From REEB52 sp964626905 (GTDB taxonomy: Bacteria; Chlamydiota; Chlamydiia; Chlamydiales; SM23-39): a DNA stretch of 64,000 nt. A model generated the notes under the pieces. That model searched no databases, was not told where the DNA came from, and saw only the letters and a program-made list of their open reading frames with translations. The stretch lies in NCBI GenBank assembly GCA_964626905.1, contig CAZVHA010000001.1, positions 1 through 64,000 on the forward strand, read 5' to 3'. Both the position numbers and the translations under genes were made by a program. Shown piece after piece: positions 15,591 through 24,253 of the stretch (position 1 is its first letter; each line of letters begins with the position of its first letter).

Positions 15591-17018
15591 ATGCGCTCTT
15601 TGGCTCTGCTCACCGATCTTTATGAGCTGACGATGGTCTACGGGTATTGGAAGGCGAAAATGGCCGACAGGCAAGCCGTTTTTCACCTCCATTTTCGCAA
15701 AGAGCCTTTTCAGGGGGGATTTGCCATTGCGGCGGGGCTTGAGACAGCCGCCAAATTTATTGAGAACCTCGTTTTTGCCAAAGAGGATCTCGCCTATTTA
15801 GAGCAGCTCCATTTATTTGAGGCCCCTTTTCTCGACTTTCTCGCTTCGTTCCAATTTGCTTGCGATGTCGATGCAGCGCCCGAAGGGAGTCTCATTTTTC
15901 CCTATGAGCCGCTCATCCGCGTGAAGGGGCCCATCTGGCAAGCGCAGCTTTTGGAGAGCGCTCTTCTCAACATCATCAACTTTCAAACGCTCATTGCGAC
16001 GAAAGCGGCCCGCATTTCTATGGCCGCATATCCCGATCCTGTGATTGAATTTGGTTTGCGACGGGCGCAAGGGGTCGATGGGGCTATTTCTGCGAGTAGA
16101 GCCGCATTTATTGGAGGGTGTGAGTCGAGCTCGAATGTCCTTGCGGGCAAACAGTTTGACATCCCAGTGCGCGGCACTCATGCCCACAGCTGGATTATGG
16201 CTTTTGACGATGAGAAAAAGGCTTTTGAGACTTTTGCCCAAATTTTCCCTAAAAATTGCATCATGCTCATCGACACCTACGACACGCTGAAGGGGGCGAA
16301 AAAAGCGGTTCAAGTCGCGCAAAAAATGGCCAAAACATTCGAACTTGCGGGGGTGCGGCTCGATTCGGGCGATTTGGCCTATTTGAGTATCGAAGTGCGC
16401 AAGATTTTAGATGCTGGCGGGTTTTCAAAAGCAAAAATTATGGCGAGCAATGAGCTCGACGAATATTTGATTCGCGATCTCAAGCAGCAGGGGGCGAAAA
16501 TCGATCTTTGGGGAGTGGGGACCCACCTTGTGACGGGTAAAGATCAGCCGGCGCTCGATGGGATCTATAAGCTTTCGGCCATTCAAGACGAGAATGGAAA
16601 ATGGCTCCACAAACTCAAACTCTCAGAGCAAATGGCAAAGGTGACCGATCCGGGCATATTGCAAGTGAGGCGGTTTTTCGATGGGCAATTCTACACGGCA
16701 GATGCCATTTACGATGAGCTTATAGGAATGCCAGGGGAGGGGAATATCGTCTCGAGGCGCTATCCGAGCGAAGTGTTGAGGGTGAAGGGACATTTTTTGG
16801 ATCTACTCGTCCCCATTTTTAAAAAGGGAAAGAGGGTCTATTCTCATCTGCATTTGCGAGAAATTCAAAAACAGACGAAAAAAGAGCTCTCTCGATTGCC
16901 GTCGAGCATGGAGAGGCTGGTGAATCCAGCTTCCTATTTTGTGGGGCTTGAGCAAAAGTTATATGAAAAAAAAATCGAACTCATTCGGAAATGCCGCGAA
17001 GACGTTGATTCTCATTGA
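15591..17018 (+). CDS. pncB: nicotinate phosphoribosyltransferase
   Basis: A 475-aa NAPRTase that makes nicotinate mononucleotide from nicotinate and PRPP in NAD salvage. Family features are the N-terminal LLTDLYELTMVYGYW, EFGLRRAQGVDGAISAS with the ring-binding residues, VRGTHAHSWIMAF with the active-site His, and MLIDTYDTLKGA and VRLDSGDLAYLS in the barrel. The length is normal. It abuts the upstream coiled-coil gene and overlaps the nicotinamidase gene, an arrangement that couples deamidation of nicotinamide to use of nicotinate. Confidence 0.95.
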   Translation: MRSLALLTDLYELTMVYGYWKAKMADRQAVFHLHFRKEPFQGGFAIAAGLETAAKFIENLVFAKEDLAYLEQLHLFEAPFLDFLASFQFACDVDAAPEGSLIFPYEPLIRVKGPIWQAQLLESALLNIINFQTLIATKAARISMAAYPDPVIEFGLRRAQGVDGAISASRAAFIGGCESSSNVLAGKQFDIPVRGTHAHSWIMAFDDEKKAFETFAQIFPKNCIMLIDTYDTLKGAKKAVQVAQKMAKTFELAGVRLDSGDLAYLSIEVRKILDAGGFSKAKIMASNELDEYLIRDLKQQGAKIDLWGVGTHLVTGKDQPALDGIYKLSAIQDENGKWLHKLKLSEQMAKVTDPGILQVRRFFDGQFYTADAIYDELIGMPGEGNIVSRRYPSEVLRVKGHFLDLLVPIFKKGKRVYSHLHLREIQKQTKKELSRLPSSMERLVNPASYFVGLEQKLYEKKIELIRKCREDVDSH

Positions 17019-17544
17019 TGTGCAGCGCGACTTTCTCCCCGGTGGCCCGCTCGCAGTTCCCGATGGCGATCAGATCATTGGGGTGATCAACTCAATTTTG
17101 CCCTTTTTTGACTATGTGATTGCAACGCAAGATTGGCATCCGCCGCATCACATCAGTTTTTCCGAGTGGCCTGAGCACTGCGTGCAAAATACGAAGGGGG
17201 CGGAACTTGCGCCCGCACTCAACCAACAACCGATCAAGAAAATTTTTCGCAAAGGGACAGATTTACATGTGGATAGTTACAGCGCTTTTTTCGATAACGA
17301 GCGGCTCCATGCGAGCGGGTTAGAAAAGTATCTCAAAAAAAACCATCTCCAAACGCTCTATTTTGCGGGGCTTGCGAGCGACTATTGCGTCCTTTACTCG
17401 GTGCTCGATGCGCTCGCCCTCGGATTTGATGTCTTTGTGATTCAAGATGCGTGTAGGGCCATTGGCGATGAGAAAAAAGCGTTTTCTGAAATGCGGGCGA
17501 AGGGCGCCAAATTGATAACATCGGAAAAAATCAAGGCCTCGTGA
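16963..17544 (+). CDS. pncA: nicotinamidase
   Basis: A 193-aa isochorismatase-fold hydrolase that converts nicotinamide to nicotinate. The catalytic triad is visible: Asp in LILIDVQRDFLPGG, Lys in FRKGTD and Cys in ASDYCVLY. The metal site fits TQDWHPPHHISF. The start at 16963 (MKKKSNSFG) overlaps pncB by 56 bases; a start at 16939 is also open. It acts directly before PncB in NAD salvage. Confidence 0.93.
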   Translation: MKKKSNSFGNAAKTLILIDVQRDFLPGGPLAVPDGDQIIGVINSILPFFDYVIATQDWHPPHHISFSEWPEHCVQNTKGAELAPALNQQPIKKIFRKGTDLHVDSYSAFFDNERLHASGLEKYLKKNHLQTLYFAGLASDYCVLYSVLDALALGFDVFVIQDACRAIGDEKKAFSEMRAKGAKLITSEKIKAS

Positions 17545-18052
17545 TTTTTTTGTGCGACGTCCAGATCATAAAGCCGATGATTCCGATGCCGATCACGAGG
17601 GCGGGGATGGTGAAGGCATATAAATATTCAATGGTGACGGCGACGACAGCTGCAAAACTTCCCAAAATGATTCCGATGAGGATGAAGGTCGGCTCAATGT
17701 AGACCCCAATTGTAAAAACGGTCAGCGCGAGGACGGTCAAAGCGAAAAGGCTTGCCAAAGTGCGGCTCAAAAGGCCTGTGTTGATGTAGATTTCGATGAG
17801 GAAAATCACGAGAAAAAGGCCAATCCAGTGGAGCAGTTCATGCCAAAGGGTAATGGGTTTGATCGCATCTTGGGTGCGCCGCTCATACCAGCTGAGCCAA
17901 AGGGCGATGGCCGCAAAAACGGGGACAATGGCGCGCCAATAGGCCCATCCCCCGCTCGACACGATATTGGTGACGACAATTCCTAAAAATGCGAGGAGCA
18001 GCATTGCGATGCCGACAGCAAGTCTTGCTCCCCAGGGGTGTTTTGGATGCAT
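17531..18052 (-). CDS. membrane protein, 5-6 predicted TM segments
   Basis: A 173-aa integral membrane protein. Hydrophobic segments include AVGIAMLLLAFLGIVVTNIV, WRAIVPVFAAIALWLSW, WIGLFLVIFLIEIYINTG, SLFALTVLALTVFTIGVYI, ILIGIILGSFAAVVAVTI and IPALVIGIGIIGFMIW. The pattern of paired short hydrophobic segments resembles HdeD/DUF308-like proteins, but the match is not certain. The 3' end overlaps pncA by 14 bases on the opposite strand. Just upstream on the same strand is a DUF3096 gene, with which it may be co-transcribed. Confidence 0.65.
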   Translation of the reverse strand: MHPKHPWGARLAVGIAMLLLAFLGIVVTNIVSSGGWAYWRAIVPVFAAIALWLSWYERRTQDAIKPITLWHELLHWIGLFLVIFLIEIYINTGLLSRTLASLFALTVLALTVFTIGVYIEPTFILIGIILGSFAAVVAVTIEYLYAFTIPALVIGIGIIGFMIWTSHKKITRP

Positions 18053-18064
18053 TACTGACCTCGT

Positions 18065-18205
18065 CTATAGGGTTGCAACAATCCCCAAAACGCCGATGGC
18101 GATGAGGTAGATTGCGACGACGATATTGAGTAATTCAGGGAAGATGAGGATCAAAATCCCTGCGACGATGGCGACGATGGGAAGTGCATAAGGGTGAATA
18201 GACAT
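18065..18205 (-). CDS. DUF3096 small membrane protein
   Basis: A 46-aa protein with two hydrophobic segments around FPELLNIVVAIYLIAIGVLG. This is the compact signature of DUF3096 proteins (I.P.L..ivAg.lili.P.lLn.ivaiyLi.iGilG). AGGAG precedes the ATG. It lies 12 bases upstream of the larger membrane protein at 17531-18052. The family has no established function. Confidence 0.8.
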   Translation of the reverse strand: MSIHPYALPIVAIVAGILILIFPELLNIVVAIYLIAIGVLGIVATL

Positions 18206-18246
18206 GAAAGGACTCCTGGTTACCTTCCCAATAATCGAGAGAGGAA

Positions 18247-18978
18247 TTATTGCAAATGGAATTTTTTTATTTGTCCATCAAAGGCGATTTCGAGGGAAAC
18301 GCCTCTTTCGTCTGCCAGTTTACAAAGGTGGCGAAAGGCCCTTTTTTCCTCTTTGACGATGGCAGAGCCGCAGTGGGTGACGATCATTTTGGGCACTTTT
18401 TGTTTTTTGCACCAGGTGAGTTGCTGGCGGATGGTGGCGTGGCCGAAGATTTGGCCTGTCGGGGCGTGTCTTCGGGTCATCGGGTGGATGATGGTGGCAC
18501 CATCGCCGATGTAGAAGGAGGCTTTGCGCAATGCCTTGTGAATTTGAGGGATCCAAGTGACGTCGGGCACGTAAAAAAAGATGAGGGGGCCGCAAATGAT
18601 CCGGTAACCGACAGCAGGGCAGCGGATCGAGTGCCAAACGGGAAAAGGCTCGAAAGAGATCCCTCCAATTTTTTTTCTCCCCCGATGCCGAAGGAGCCGC
18701 CGGTCTTTGATGGGGAAGTGATCGATCAAATTCCAGGTTTCTCTAGTGGCCCACACAGGGCAAGGGGCTCCTCGTCTCAAACCCCAGCAGTGGTCGGGAT
18801 GGGCGTGAGTCAAAACGATGTGATCGGGTTTAATTTTGTCCACTTTTTTAAGCCATGAAGTGCCGCAGTCGATCATCACTTTTTTCCGGTTGTAGGTGAT
18901 GAGAAGCGACGTGTGCATCCGATGTCGTTTTGACTTCGGAAGGATCTCTCCACGTGTGCCGAGAAAGGTCAATTGCAT
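18247..18978 (-). CDS. MBL-fold metallohydrolase
   Basis: A 243-aa metallo-beta-lactamase-fold hydrolase from the ATG at 18978 (MQLTFLGTRG); a longer frame to 19038 is unlikely because the family starts at this beta strand. The metal-binding box THAHPDHCWG, a later His in PVWHSI and VTHCGSA near the C-terminus fit an RNase Z/phosphodiesterase-like member. The substrate is unknown. It is followed by the small membrane proteins on the same strand, about 40 bases away. Confidence 0.85.
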   Translation of the reverse strand: MQLTFLGTRGEILPKSKRHRMHTSLLITYNRKKVMIDCGTSWLKKVDKIKPDHIVLTHAHPDHCWGLRRGAPCPVWATRETWNLIDHFPIKDRRLLRHRGRKKIGGISFEPFPVWHSIRCPAVGYRIICGPLIFFYVPDVTWIPQIHKALRKASFYIGDGATIIHPMTRRHAPTGQIFGHATIRQQLTWCKKQKVPKMIVTHCGSAIVKEEKRAFRHLCKLADERGVSLEIAFDGQIKKFHLQ

Positions 18979-19098
18979 AATTTGCAGGTACAGCGTTTCA
19001 AAAATCTTGTCAAGGATGGGCAATAGACTCCCGAACAAAATTTTAATGCAAAGAAAAACTCCTTTTGATATAAGTTCTCAGCTCAATTGGAGGAAAAC

Positions 19099-20484
19099 AT
19101 GACTAAAGTAGGCGCAGTTCAATCACCCACTTTTTGTGGAAGCACGTTTCTCGGATCTTGTGTACAGGTTCTCAAAAAATTGGCCGAAAAAGTGAAGCGT
19201 TGTTGCATGAGCATTCTCCAGACCCTTTTGCCCTGTTGTTTTAGCCCGAGTAAGCAAAAAGAAGAGATAAAACCAGCAGTCCCACCCTCTTCCACAGAGG
19301 ACCCAGTAGGAAAAAAAATAAAGGGGCTGCAAGATCAAATAAATTCGATCAGAACTTTAGGTCCAAAAGAGGTTGTGAGCACTGAACAGGTTCCAAAAGA
19401 AGCTCTGAAGACAGTGCTCATCGCCGCTATAAATGAATTGGGAATGCCCGAGAGACGCATATATGAAGAAACTCTCGACGGTATAATCAAACGGGGTGTC
19501 GCAGAATATGAAGTAAATAAGGAAGAAGACCAAGACTTCGAACAGGTGATTGAGCGGGCCGGATTTACTTTCTTGGATCCTCCGGTTGAAACATTGGGAG
19601 GGGTTGCGCCAGCAAAAAATGTAACACTCAAGCCAAACAAAGATCTACCTTCAATCGGTCAAATCGTTACGCCTAAAGATTATGAACATGAAATCCAAAA
19701 CTTCGGAAAGTGGTTTGAAAAAAATGCTGAAGAACTCGGACAACACACAGTTTCCTCTATTCTAACGATTGAAGCAAAGAAACACCCAATTCAGCTTGGA
19801 GTAATTTTACATCGTCCCCAAGATTCGGAAGGGGCTCAAGGGAAGAGATACATTCTCATCAATCCCAATTGTGATCGGTATATGAAGTGTTCCGTATTTG
19901 AAGATGTAAATAGTTTATCCAGTGCTATCGCATTGCTTGTCCCCAAGAAGTCGGTGCAGTTTGAGCATAAAAGCAAGCTAAATAAAATGTGTAATATGTG
20001 GCCTATTGTTAAGAAGGATGCTATTGTTACTGATAATGATGCGGTTCCATTTATTCTTCTTCAAGCATTGCTATTTTTCTCCAAAGGAGGTAAAAGCGAG
20101 GAATTTGAAAATACTTGTAGGACATTTATTTCCGATGGGACTGAGATGTTAGCGGAATATGGTGATCGGTCGAAAACTCTCATGGAATTTTTTAGAAGTA
20201 AGGGTTTTCGTTTTGAGGGAATTAATTTTAACGCAATTCATCTTTTGAAGACGGAAAACTTGTGGGCGTTGTTCGACGAAGAAGCCCAAAGATACTACGG
20301 AGCGGTAGTTAACGACACGGGAAAGAGTATGCTCATTTCTGCGGAAGAAAATAGGCCGCTCAAATTGCAAAAATTTGAAGGGTTCTTACAGTTATTACAA
20401 ACTTTTAAGGATCGGCCTAAAATCTTCCGTTTTCAAGGAGAATATCAGTTCCCAAGCGGGGATGATAAGAAACACGATGACTAG
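19099..20484 (+). CDS. unknown protein with N-terminal cysteine clusters
   Basis: A 461-aa protein from the ATG at 19099, just after a strong GGAGG. The N-terminal 50 residues carry clustered cysteines (FCGSTFLGSC, KRCCMSIL, LLPCCFSPSK) in a short amphipathic or hydrophobic region, then a Lys/Pro/Glu-rich linker. The remainder (about 70-461) is globular, with no domain I recognise. Cys-Cys pairs beside basic residues resemble sites that become lipidated in host cells, but this is speculative. Its codon use is more AT-rich than its neighbours. The stop overlaps the start of the heme O synthase gene. It may be a lineage-specific effector. Confidence 0.65.
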   Translation: MTKVGAVQSPTFCGSTFLGSCVQVLKKLAEKVKRCCMSILQTLLPCCFSPSKQKEEIKPAVPPSSTEDPVGKKIKGLQDQINSIRTLGPKEVVSTEQVPKEALKTVLIAAINELGMPERRIYEETLDGIIKRGVAEYEVNKEEDQDFEQVIERAGFTFLDPPVETLGGVAPAKNVTLKPNKDLPSIGQIVTPKDYEHEIQNFGKWFEKNAEELGQHTVSSILTIEAKKHPIQLGVILHRPQDSEGAQGKRYILINPNCDRYMKCSVFEDVNSLSSAIALLVPKKSVQFEHKSKLNKMCNMWPIVKKDAIVTDNDAVPFILLQALLFFSKGGKSEEFENTCRTFISDGTEMLAEYGDRSKTLMEFFRSKGFRFEGINFNAIHLLKTENLWALFDEEAQRYYGAVVNDTGKSMLISAEENRPLKLQKFEGFLQLLQTFKDRPKIFRFQGEYQFPSGDDKKHDD

Positions 20485-21355
20485 CATTGCACAAATGTTC
20501 AAGGCTTATATTTCTTTGACAAAGCCGGGGATTGTGTTCGGCAATGCGGTTACTGCAGCGGGCGGTTTTTTTCTCGCATCAAAACACACCTTTCGCCTCC
20601 CCCTTTTCCTCTGGGCTCTTTTGGGCTTGAGTCTCATCGTCGCATCTGGGTGTGTTTTGAATAACTATTTGGACCGTTTTAGCGATCAAAAAATGAAGCG
20701 GACTCAATCAAGACCGCTTGCGAAGAAGAGTATTAGTGAAAAAAAGGCGTTTGTTTTTGGCGTTGCTCTTTTTGTGCTTGGTTTTTTTCTTCTCGCCCTT
20801 TTCACCAACCCGTACGCGACTTCAATTGCGACGCTCGGCTTTGTGATCTACGTCGGTTTTTACACTCTTTGGAAATACAAGACGGTGTATGGCACTGAAA
20901 TTGGAAGTATTGCGGGGGCCGTGCCCCCCGTTGTCGGATACTGTGCTGCGAGCGGCCGCATCGATTTGGCAGCACTCCTCCTCTTTGCCCTTGTTGCCCT
21001 TTGGCAAATGCCCCATTTTTTTGCGATTGCGATCTACAGGATGCGAGAATACGCATCGGCTTCGATTCCCGTTTTGCCGATCCAAAGGGGGGTTTATGTC
21101 ACGAAAATCAGGATGCTCCTGTACATGATCGCATTCATCGCAAGTGGTCTTGCACTCGTCTATTTCCAGTATACCGGGATCTGGTTTCTCTCGGCGCTTC
21201 TTCTCCTTGGATCGGGGTGGCTCTGGAGGTGTGTCCAAGGATTTAGGGCTCAAAATGACGGCATCTGGGCCCGCAAGGTATTTTTCTATTCGCTCATTGT
21301 CATTTTAGGCCTATGCACAGCGCTGATGTTCGAGGCGTTTTTGGAAGCGCCATGA
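20477..21355 (+). CDS. cyoE: protoheme IX farnesyltransferase (heme O synthase)
   Basis: A 292-aa membrane prenyltransferase of the UbiA superfamily that makes heme O from protoheme and farnesyl-PP. The family motifs are SLTKPGIV at the N-terminus, NNYLDRFSDQKMKRTQSRP with the Asp-rich Mg site, and the second Asp/Glu loop near YTLWKYKTVYGTEIGSIAGA. About nine membrane segments are present. The start at 20477 (MTSIAQMF) overlaps the previous stop by 8 bases; an open frame upstream to 20375 has no family character. Its presence implies a heme-copper terminal oxidase elsewhere in the genome. Confidence 0.93.
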   Translation: MTSIAQMFKAYISLTKPGIVFGNAVTAAGGFFLASKHTFRLPLFLWALLGLSLIVASGCVLNNYLDRFSDQKMKRTQSRPLAKKSISEKKAFVFGVALFVLGFFLLALFTNPYATSIATLGFVIYVGFYTLWKYKTVYGTEIGSIAGAVPPVVGYCAASGRIDLAALLLFALVALWQMPHFFAIAIYRMREYASASIPVLPIQRGVYVTKIRMLLYMIAFIASGLALVYFQYTGIWFLSALLLLGSGWLWRCVQGFRAQNDGIWARKVFFYSLIVILGLCTALMFEAFLEAP

Positions 21356-21422
21356 CCGATTCTGTCTGTCAGGCTAGTAAAGTCAAAAAAACGGCAAATT
21401 TGACGGAAAAGTGACGTAAAAA

Positions 21423-21438
21423 CCGTCATTTTTGACGG
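21423..21438 (+). terminator. short hairpin after cyoE
   Basis: CCGTCA, loop TTTT, TGACGG. The TTTGACGGAAAA motif is also present about 30 bases earlier, so this could equally be a tandem binding motif. Confidence 0.35.
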
Positions 21439-21515
21439 AAAATGGATGACAAAAAGAGATTTTGTGTCGAATATCAGGAATATGAGAGACGGTCGAGATG
21501 ATGTTTGAGGCGTTT

Positions 21516-21622
21516 TAATGGGATACTGAAACGGCTGCTTGTGATGCGGTTGCTGCGACGACGCCCACTGTAGTACCGAGGGCGGCGGCGATCACGACTG
21601 CGGGGACCCAGGGAAATGAGGG
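21516..21622. repeat. orphan copy of the FecR-gene 3' end (copy A)
   Basis: These 107 bases match 23427-23533, the last part of the FecR gene, without indels and with about seven substitutions. Read on the minus strand the copy still encodes the terminal ...SVSH followed by TAA. It marks the original chromosomal end of the FecR gene before the AbiE unit was inserted. Confidence 0.75.
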
Positions 21623-21704
21623 CGAGAGGGTAGTATAATATCTGTAAATCCTAGAGTTTTAGATACATTTAGTCAGCCGGGTGCTGGCTAAATCATAACC
21701 CATC

Positions 21705-21788
21705 TTTTCACAAAAACTACCATCTTTTTGTGAAATCTACTGTTCTTCTCTTGCTAATTTCACGAAAAGATGGTAGTTTTTGTGAAAA
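21705..21788. promoter_or_regulatory. perfect 24-bp inverted repeat upstream of the AbiE-type operon
   Basis: The arm 21705-21728 is the exact reverse complement of 21765-21788, with 36 bp between. A second, smaller inverted pair (TTTTTGTGAAAT / ATTTCACGAAAA) is nested inside. The right arm ends 16 bases before the antitoxin ATG. AbiEi antitoxins bind inverted repeats at their own promoter, so this is a likely autoregulatory operator. Confidence 0.75.
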
Positions 21789-21804
21789 ATAGAGATTGAT
21801 TAAA

Positions 21805-22413
21805 ATGCGCCATAGTGTCGAAGCAACAGTAAAAAATAGAATTACCCAGCATGGTCCTGGTTGGTGCTTCACGCCGATGCATTTTGCGGATCTAGGGAGT
21901 GATGCTTCTATTAGAAAAGCTTTGTCCCAACTTGAAAAACAAAAATTCATACGGAGGCTTGCACGAGGCCTCTATGACTATCCTAAAAAACATGATACGT
22001 TAGGTGTTATTCCTCCTGATTTAAATGAAGTAGCAAAAGCAATTGCAGAAAAAGACGGTGTGCAAATTCAGCCTGCAGGTGCCCACGCAGCAAATTTGGT
22101 CGGCCTTTCTATGCAAGTTCCTGGTCGAATTATATTTTTAACTGAAGCTGCGTCCAAAAAAGTCAAAATTGGTAATCAAGAAATAATCTTCAAAAAAACC
22201 ACAAAGAAAAACATGTTTTCTGCCGGAACTAGAGAAGGTCTATTGATTCAAGCTCTGAAAAATTTAGGGAAAAATCACATCGACCAAAAAGCACGAATAC
22301 AAATTTCAAAATTCCTCAAAGGCTCAACTGAAGAAGAAATTAAAAAAAACATGAAATTTGCTCCTGCATGGATAAGAGTTATTATTTTTGAAATTATGGG
22401 GCTCAAGCCATGA
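21805..22413 (+). CDS. AbiEi-type antitoxin (DUF6088)
   Basis: A 202-aa antitoxin-type protein. The N-terminal winged helix (FTPMHFADLGSDASIRKALS and KQKFIRRLARGLYDYP) is the part expected to bind the operator. The C-terminal part fits the DUF6088/AbiEi family, which neutralises AbiEii-type nucleotidyltransferases. The start is ambiguous: ATG 21805 is preferred to a TTG at 21796. The stop overlaps the next ATG by 4 bases (ATGA). The perfect inverted repeat lies just upstream. The unit sits between duplicated FecR 3' ends and is low in G+C compared with its neighbours. Confidence 0.85.
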   Translation: MRHSVEATVKNRITQHGPGWCFTPMHFADLGSDASIRKALSQLEKQKFIRRLARGLYDYPKKHDTLGVIPPDLNEVAKAIAEKDGVQIQPAGAHAANLVGLSMQVPGRIIFLTEAASKKVKIGNQEIIFKKTTKKNMFSAGTREGLLIQALKNLGKNHIDQKARIQISKFLKGSTEEEIKKNMKFAPAWIRVIIFEIMGLKP

Positions 22414-23429
22414 ATGAGATCTATCTTTTATCTAAAGATGAACGGGAACTTTTCTTTAGAGCTGCAACTGATATCAAGAAAATGCCCTTTGAAATTATTG
22501 AAAAAGACTATTGGGTTGTATGGGTTCTCGAACGACTGTTTTCTTTAGAAAAATTAAAGTCTCATCTCACTTTCAAAGGTGGGACTTCCCTTTCAAAAAT
22601 ATATGGATTAATTGACCGCTTTTCAGAAGATATCGACCTTTCAATTGAAAGGAACTTCTTTGGTTTTGGCTCACCTGATGATCCCGAAAATGCACCTTCT
22701 AAGAAAAAACAACAAACGATCTTAGACAATCTTGCAAAAGCATGTTCCGGCTATGTCCAAACACAGATGCTAGAAGACTTAAAAAATGCTGTTGCTGCAA
22801 AACTTGGAACAAACGAGGGTTGGTCATTATTCCCTGACCTAGAAGATCCCGATGCTCAAACACTATTATTTGAATATCCGAGCGAAACCCAAAAAATCAG
22901 GTATATCCGACCTCTTGTAAAAATTGAAATCGGAGCAAGATCGGAACATTGGCCAGTAAGTGAACATAAAATACAAAGCTATGCTAAGGACGCACTGAAA
23001 GAAAAAATCCATGAACCTGAAATACGGATTCGTGTCTTGAATGCTGAACGAACTTTTTGGGAAAAAGCAACAATTCTTCATCAATATGCTCATCTACCTG
23101 AAGGTAAAAAGTTTCCACCAAGAATTTCTCGACATTTTTATGACTTCTTCCGATTATTAATTTCTCAAATAAAGGAAAAAGCACTTATTGAAGCAGCCCT
23201 ACTTGAACGAGTTGCTAATCACAAAAGCATTTACTTTGCATCAAAATGGGCAAACTACGAAACAGCCCGAAAGGGAACCTTGAAGCTTTTTCCTCCTCTC
23301 CATGTCTTAAAAGAACTCGATAAGGATTATGTTCTAATGGAGGCCATGTTTTTCAGGGAAATCCCCAAATTGGAATTAATTTTACAAACGATCGAACGTT
23401 TTGAAAAAGAGTTTAATCTATCAAACTAA
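22410..23429 (+). CDS. AbiEii/AbiGii-family nucleotidyltransferase toxin
   Basis: A 339-aa nucleotidyltransferase-like toxin. The core motif is visible in LTFKGGTSLSKIYGLIDRFS followed by EDIDLSIER: GG-S, the Arg and the D-x-D metal pair. Such proteins transfer nucleotides to tRNA or other targets and stop growth, often as phage defence, with the AbiEi protein as antidote. Translation is coupled to the antitoxin through ATGA. Its stop codon (23427-23429) overlaps the stop of the convergent FecR gene (23426-23428), which shows how precisely the unit meets the host gene. Confidence 0.88.
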   Translation: MNEIYLLSKDERELFFRAATDIKKMPFEIIEKDYWVVWVLERLFSLEKLKSHLTFKGGTSLSKIYGLIDRFSEDIDLSIERNFFGFGSPDDPENAPSKKKQQTILDNLAKACSGYVQTQMLEDLKNAVAAKLGTNEGWSLFPDLEDPDAQTLLFEYPSETQKIRYIRPLVKIEIGARSEHWPVSEHKIQSYAKDALKEKIHEPEIRIRVLNAERTFWEKATILHQYAHLPEGKKFPPRISRHFYDFFRLLISQIKEKALIEAALLERVANHKSIYFASKWANYETARKGTLKLFPPLHVLKELDKDYVLMEAMFFREIPKLELILQTIERFEKEFNLSN

Positions 23430-24172
23430 TGTGATACTGAAACGGCTGATTGTGATGCGGTTGCTGCGACGACACCCACGGTAGTGCCGAGGGCGGCGGC
23501 GATCCCGACTGCGGGGACCCAGGGAAACGAGGTGGCGCCAGACATCCCTGCTGCGGCACCGGCTCCTTGCGCTCCTGCGACTGAGGGGCTTGCAAATTGC
23601 GAGGGATTGAGGGCACTTGGCATAGAGGCAAGGGGTTGGGGGGCGACGTTTCGGGAGGTGACCATCGCGTATTGATTGGGGCCTAGATTCAAGCTGCCGC
23701 CGTTGTTTTTCAAGGTGATTTCGCCTGAATTGCTCCCCGCGTAGAGTTGTCCGCCGACCATTCTTGCGAGAAAAACTGTGCCTCGAACTCCGATGGTTGC
23801 ATCGGGGGTTCCGATTTCAAAGTTTTCTGGGTTTTTCTTTGCGATTAACCCTGTTGAAATCTGAATTCCTCCCCTTTGCAGCTGAGCCAAGTAACTCTCC
23901 CCTGCTCCGCCAAAGGCGTAGTTGGAGATGGCGATGCTCGAGTTGGGGATTAAAAGGAGGGAAGTGCCATCGGTAAAGGCGATTTGGGCTTTTGCCATTT
24001 GATTGGTGATGAGGGTATCGCCGAGGTAGACATCGCTATCTAAGTTGAGAAACCTTTGCCCCGTATCGCTGCTATTGGCAACGAGCTGCCCTTCAAGGGC
24101 TGCGACCGTGGCCACTTTTTCAGCAGATTGTGCATAGAGTGCTAGCATCAAAAGACAAACGATCCACCGCAT
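23426..24172 (-). CDS. FecR-domain exported protein
   Basis: A 248-aa protein starting with a signal peptide (MRWIVCLLMLALYAQSA, start at 24172). A longer open frame upstream to 24628 overlaps the divergent cyclase gene and is not coding. The FecR domain (about 20-150) shows LEGQLVANSS, GDTLITNQMAKAQIAFTDG and TIGVRGTVFLA. The tail is Ala/Gly-rich with a hydrophobic stretch (WVPAVGIAAALGTTVGVVAA). It pairs divergently with a CHASE2-cyclase protein, a frequent combination in bacteria. Its last about 107 bases are repeated at 21516-21622 because an AbiE-type unit was inserted at its 3' end. Confidence 0.85.
   Translation of the reverse strand: MRWIVCLLMLALYAQSAEKVATVAALEGQLVANSSDTGQRFLNLDSDVYLGDTLITNQMAKAQIAFTDGTSLLLIPNSSIAISNYAFGGAGESYLAQLQRGGIQISTGLIAKKNPENFEIGTPDATIGVRGTVFLARMVGGQLYAGSNSGEITLKNNGGSLNLGPNQYAMVTSRNVAPQPLASMPSALNPSQFASPSVAGAQGAGAAAGMSGATSFPWVPAVGIAAALGTTVGVVAATASQSAVSVSH
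23427..23533. repeat. FecR-gene 3' end, functional copy (copy B)
   Basis: Partner of 21516-21622 at an offset of exactly 1911 bp. It forms the present 3' end of the FecR gene and abuts the AbiEii-type stop codon. Confidence 0.75.
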
Positions 24173-24253
24173 CTGATCCTCCCAAAGAAACTGATTATGC
24201 AGTTCTGAAGACAAATGTCGACAAGAAAATAGTTGAATGGCATAGGGGAAACT

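Noticed and set aside
18250..18858. 202-codon open frame antisense to the MBL hydrolase gene
   Set aside because: Low-complexity shadow frame; the hydrolase motifs on the other strand are decisive.
21360..21450. TTTGACGG repeats as a CRISPR-like array
   Set aside because: Only two or three short copies without regular spacers; no cas genes.
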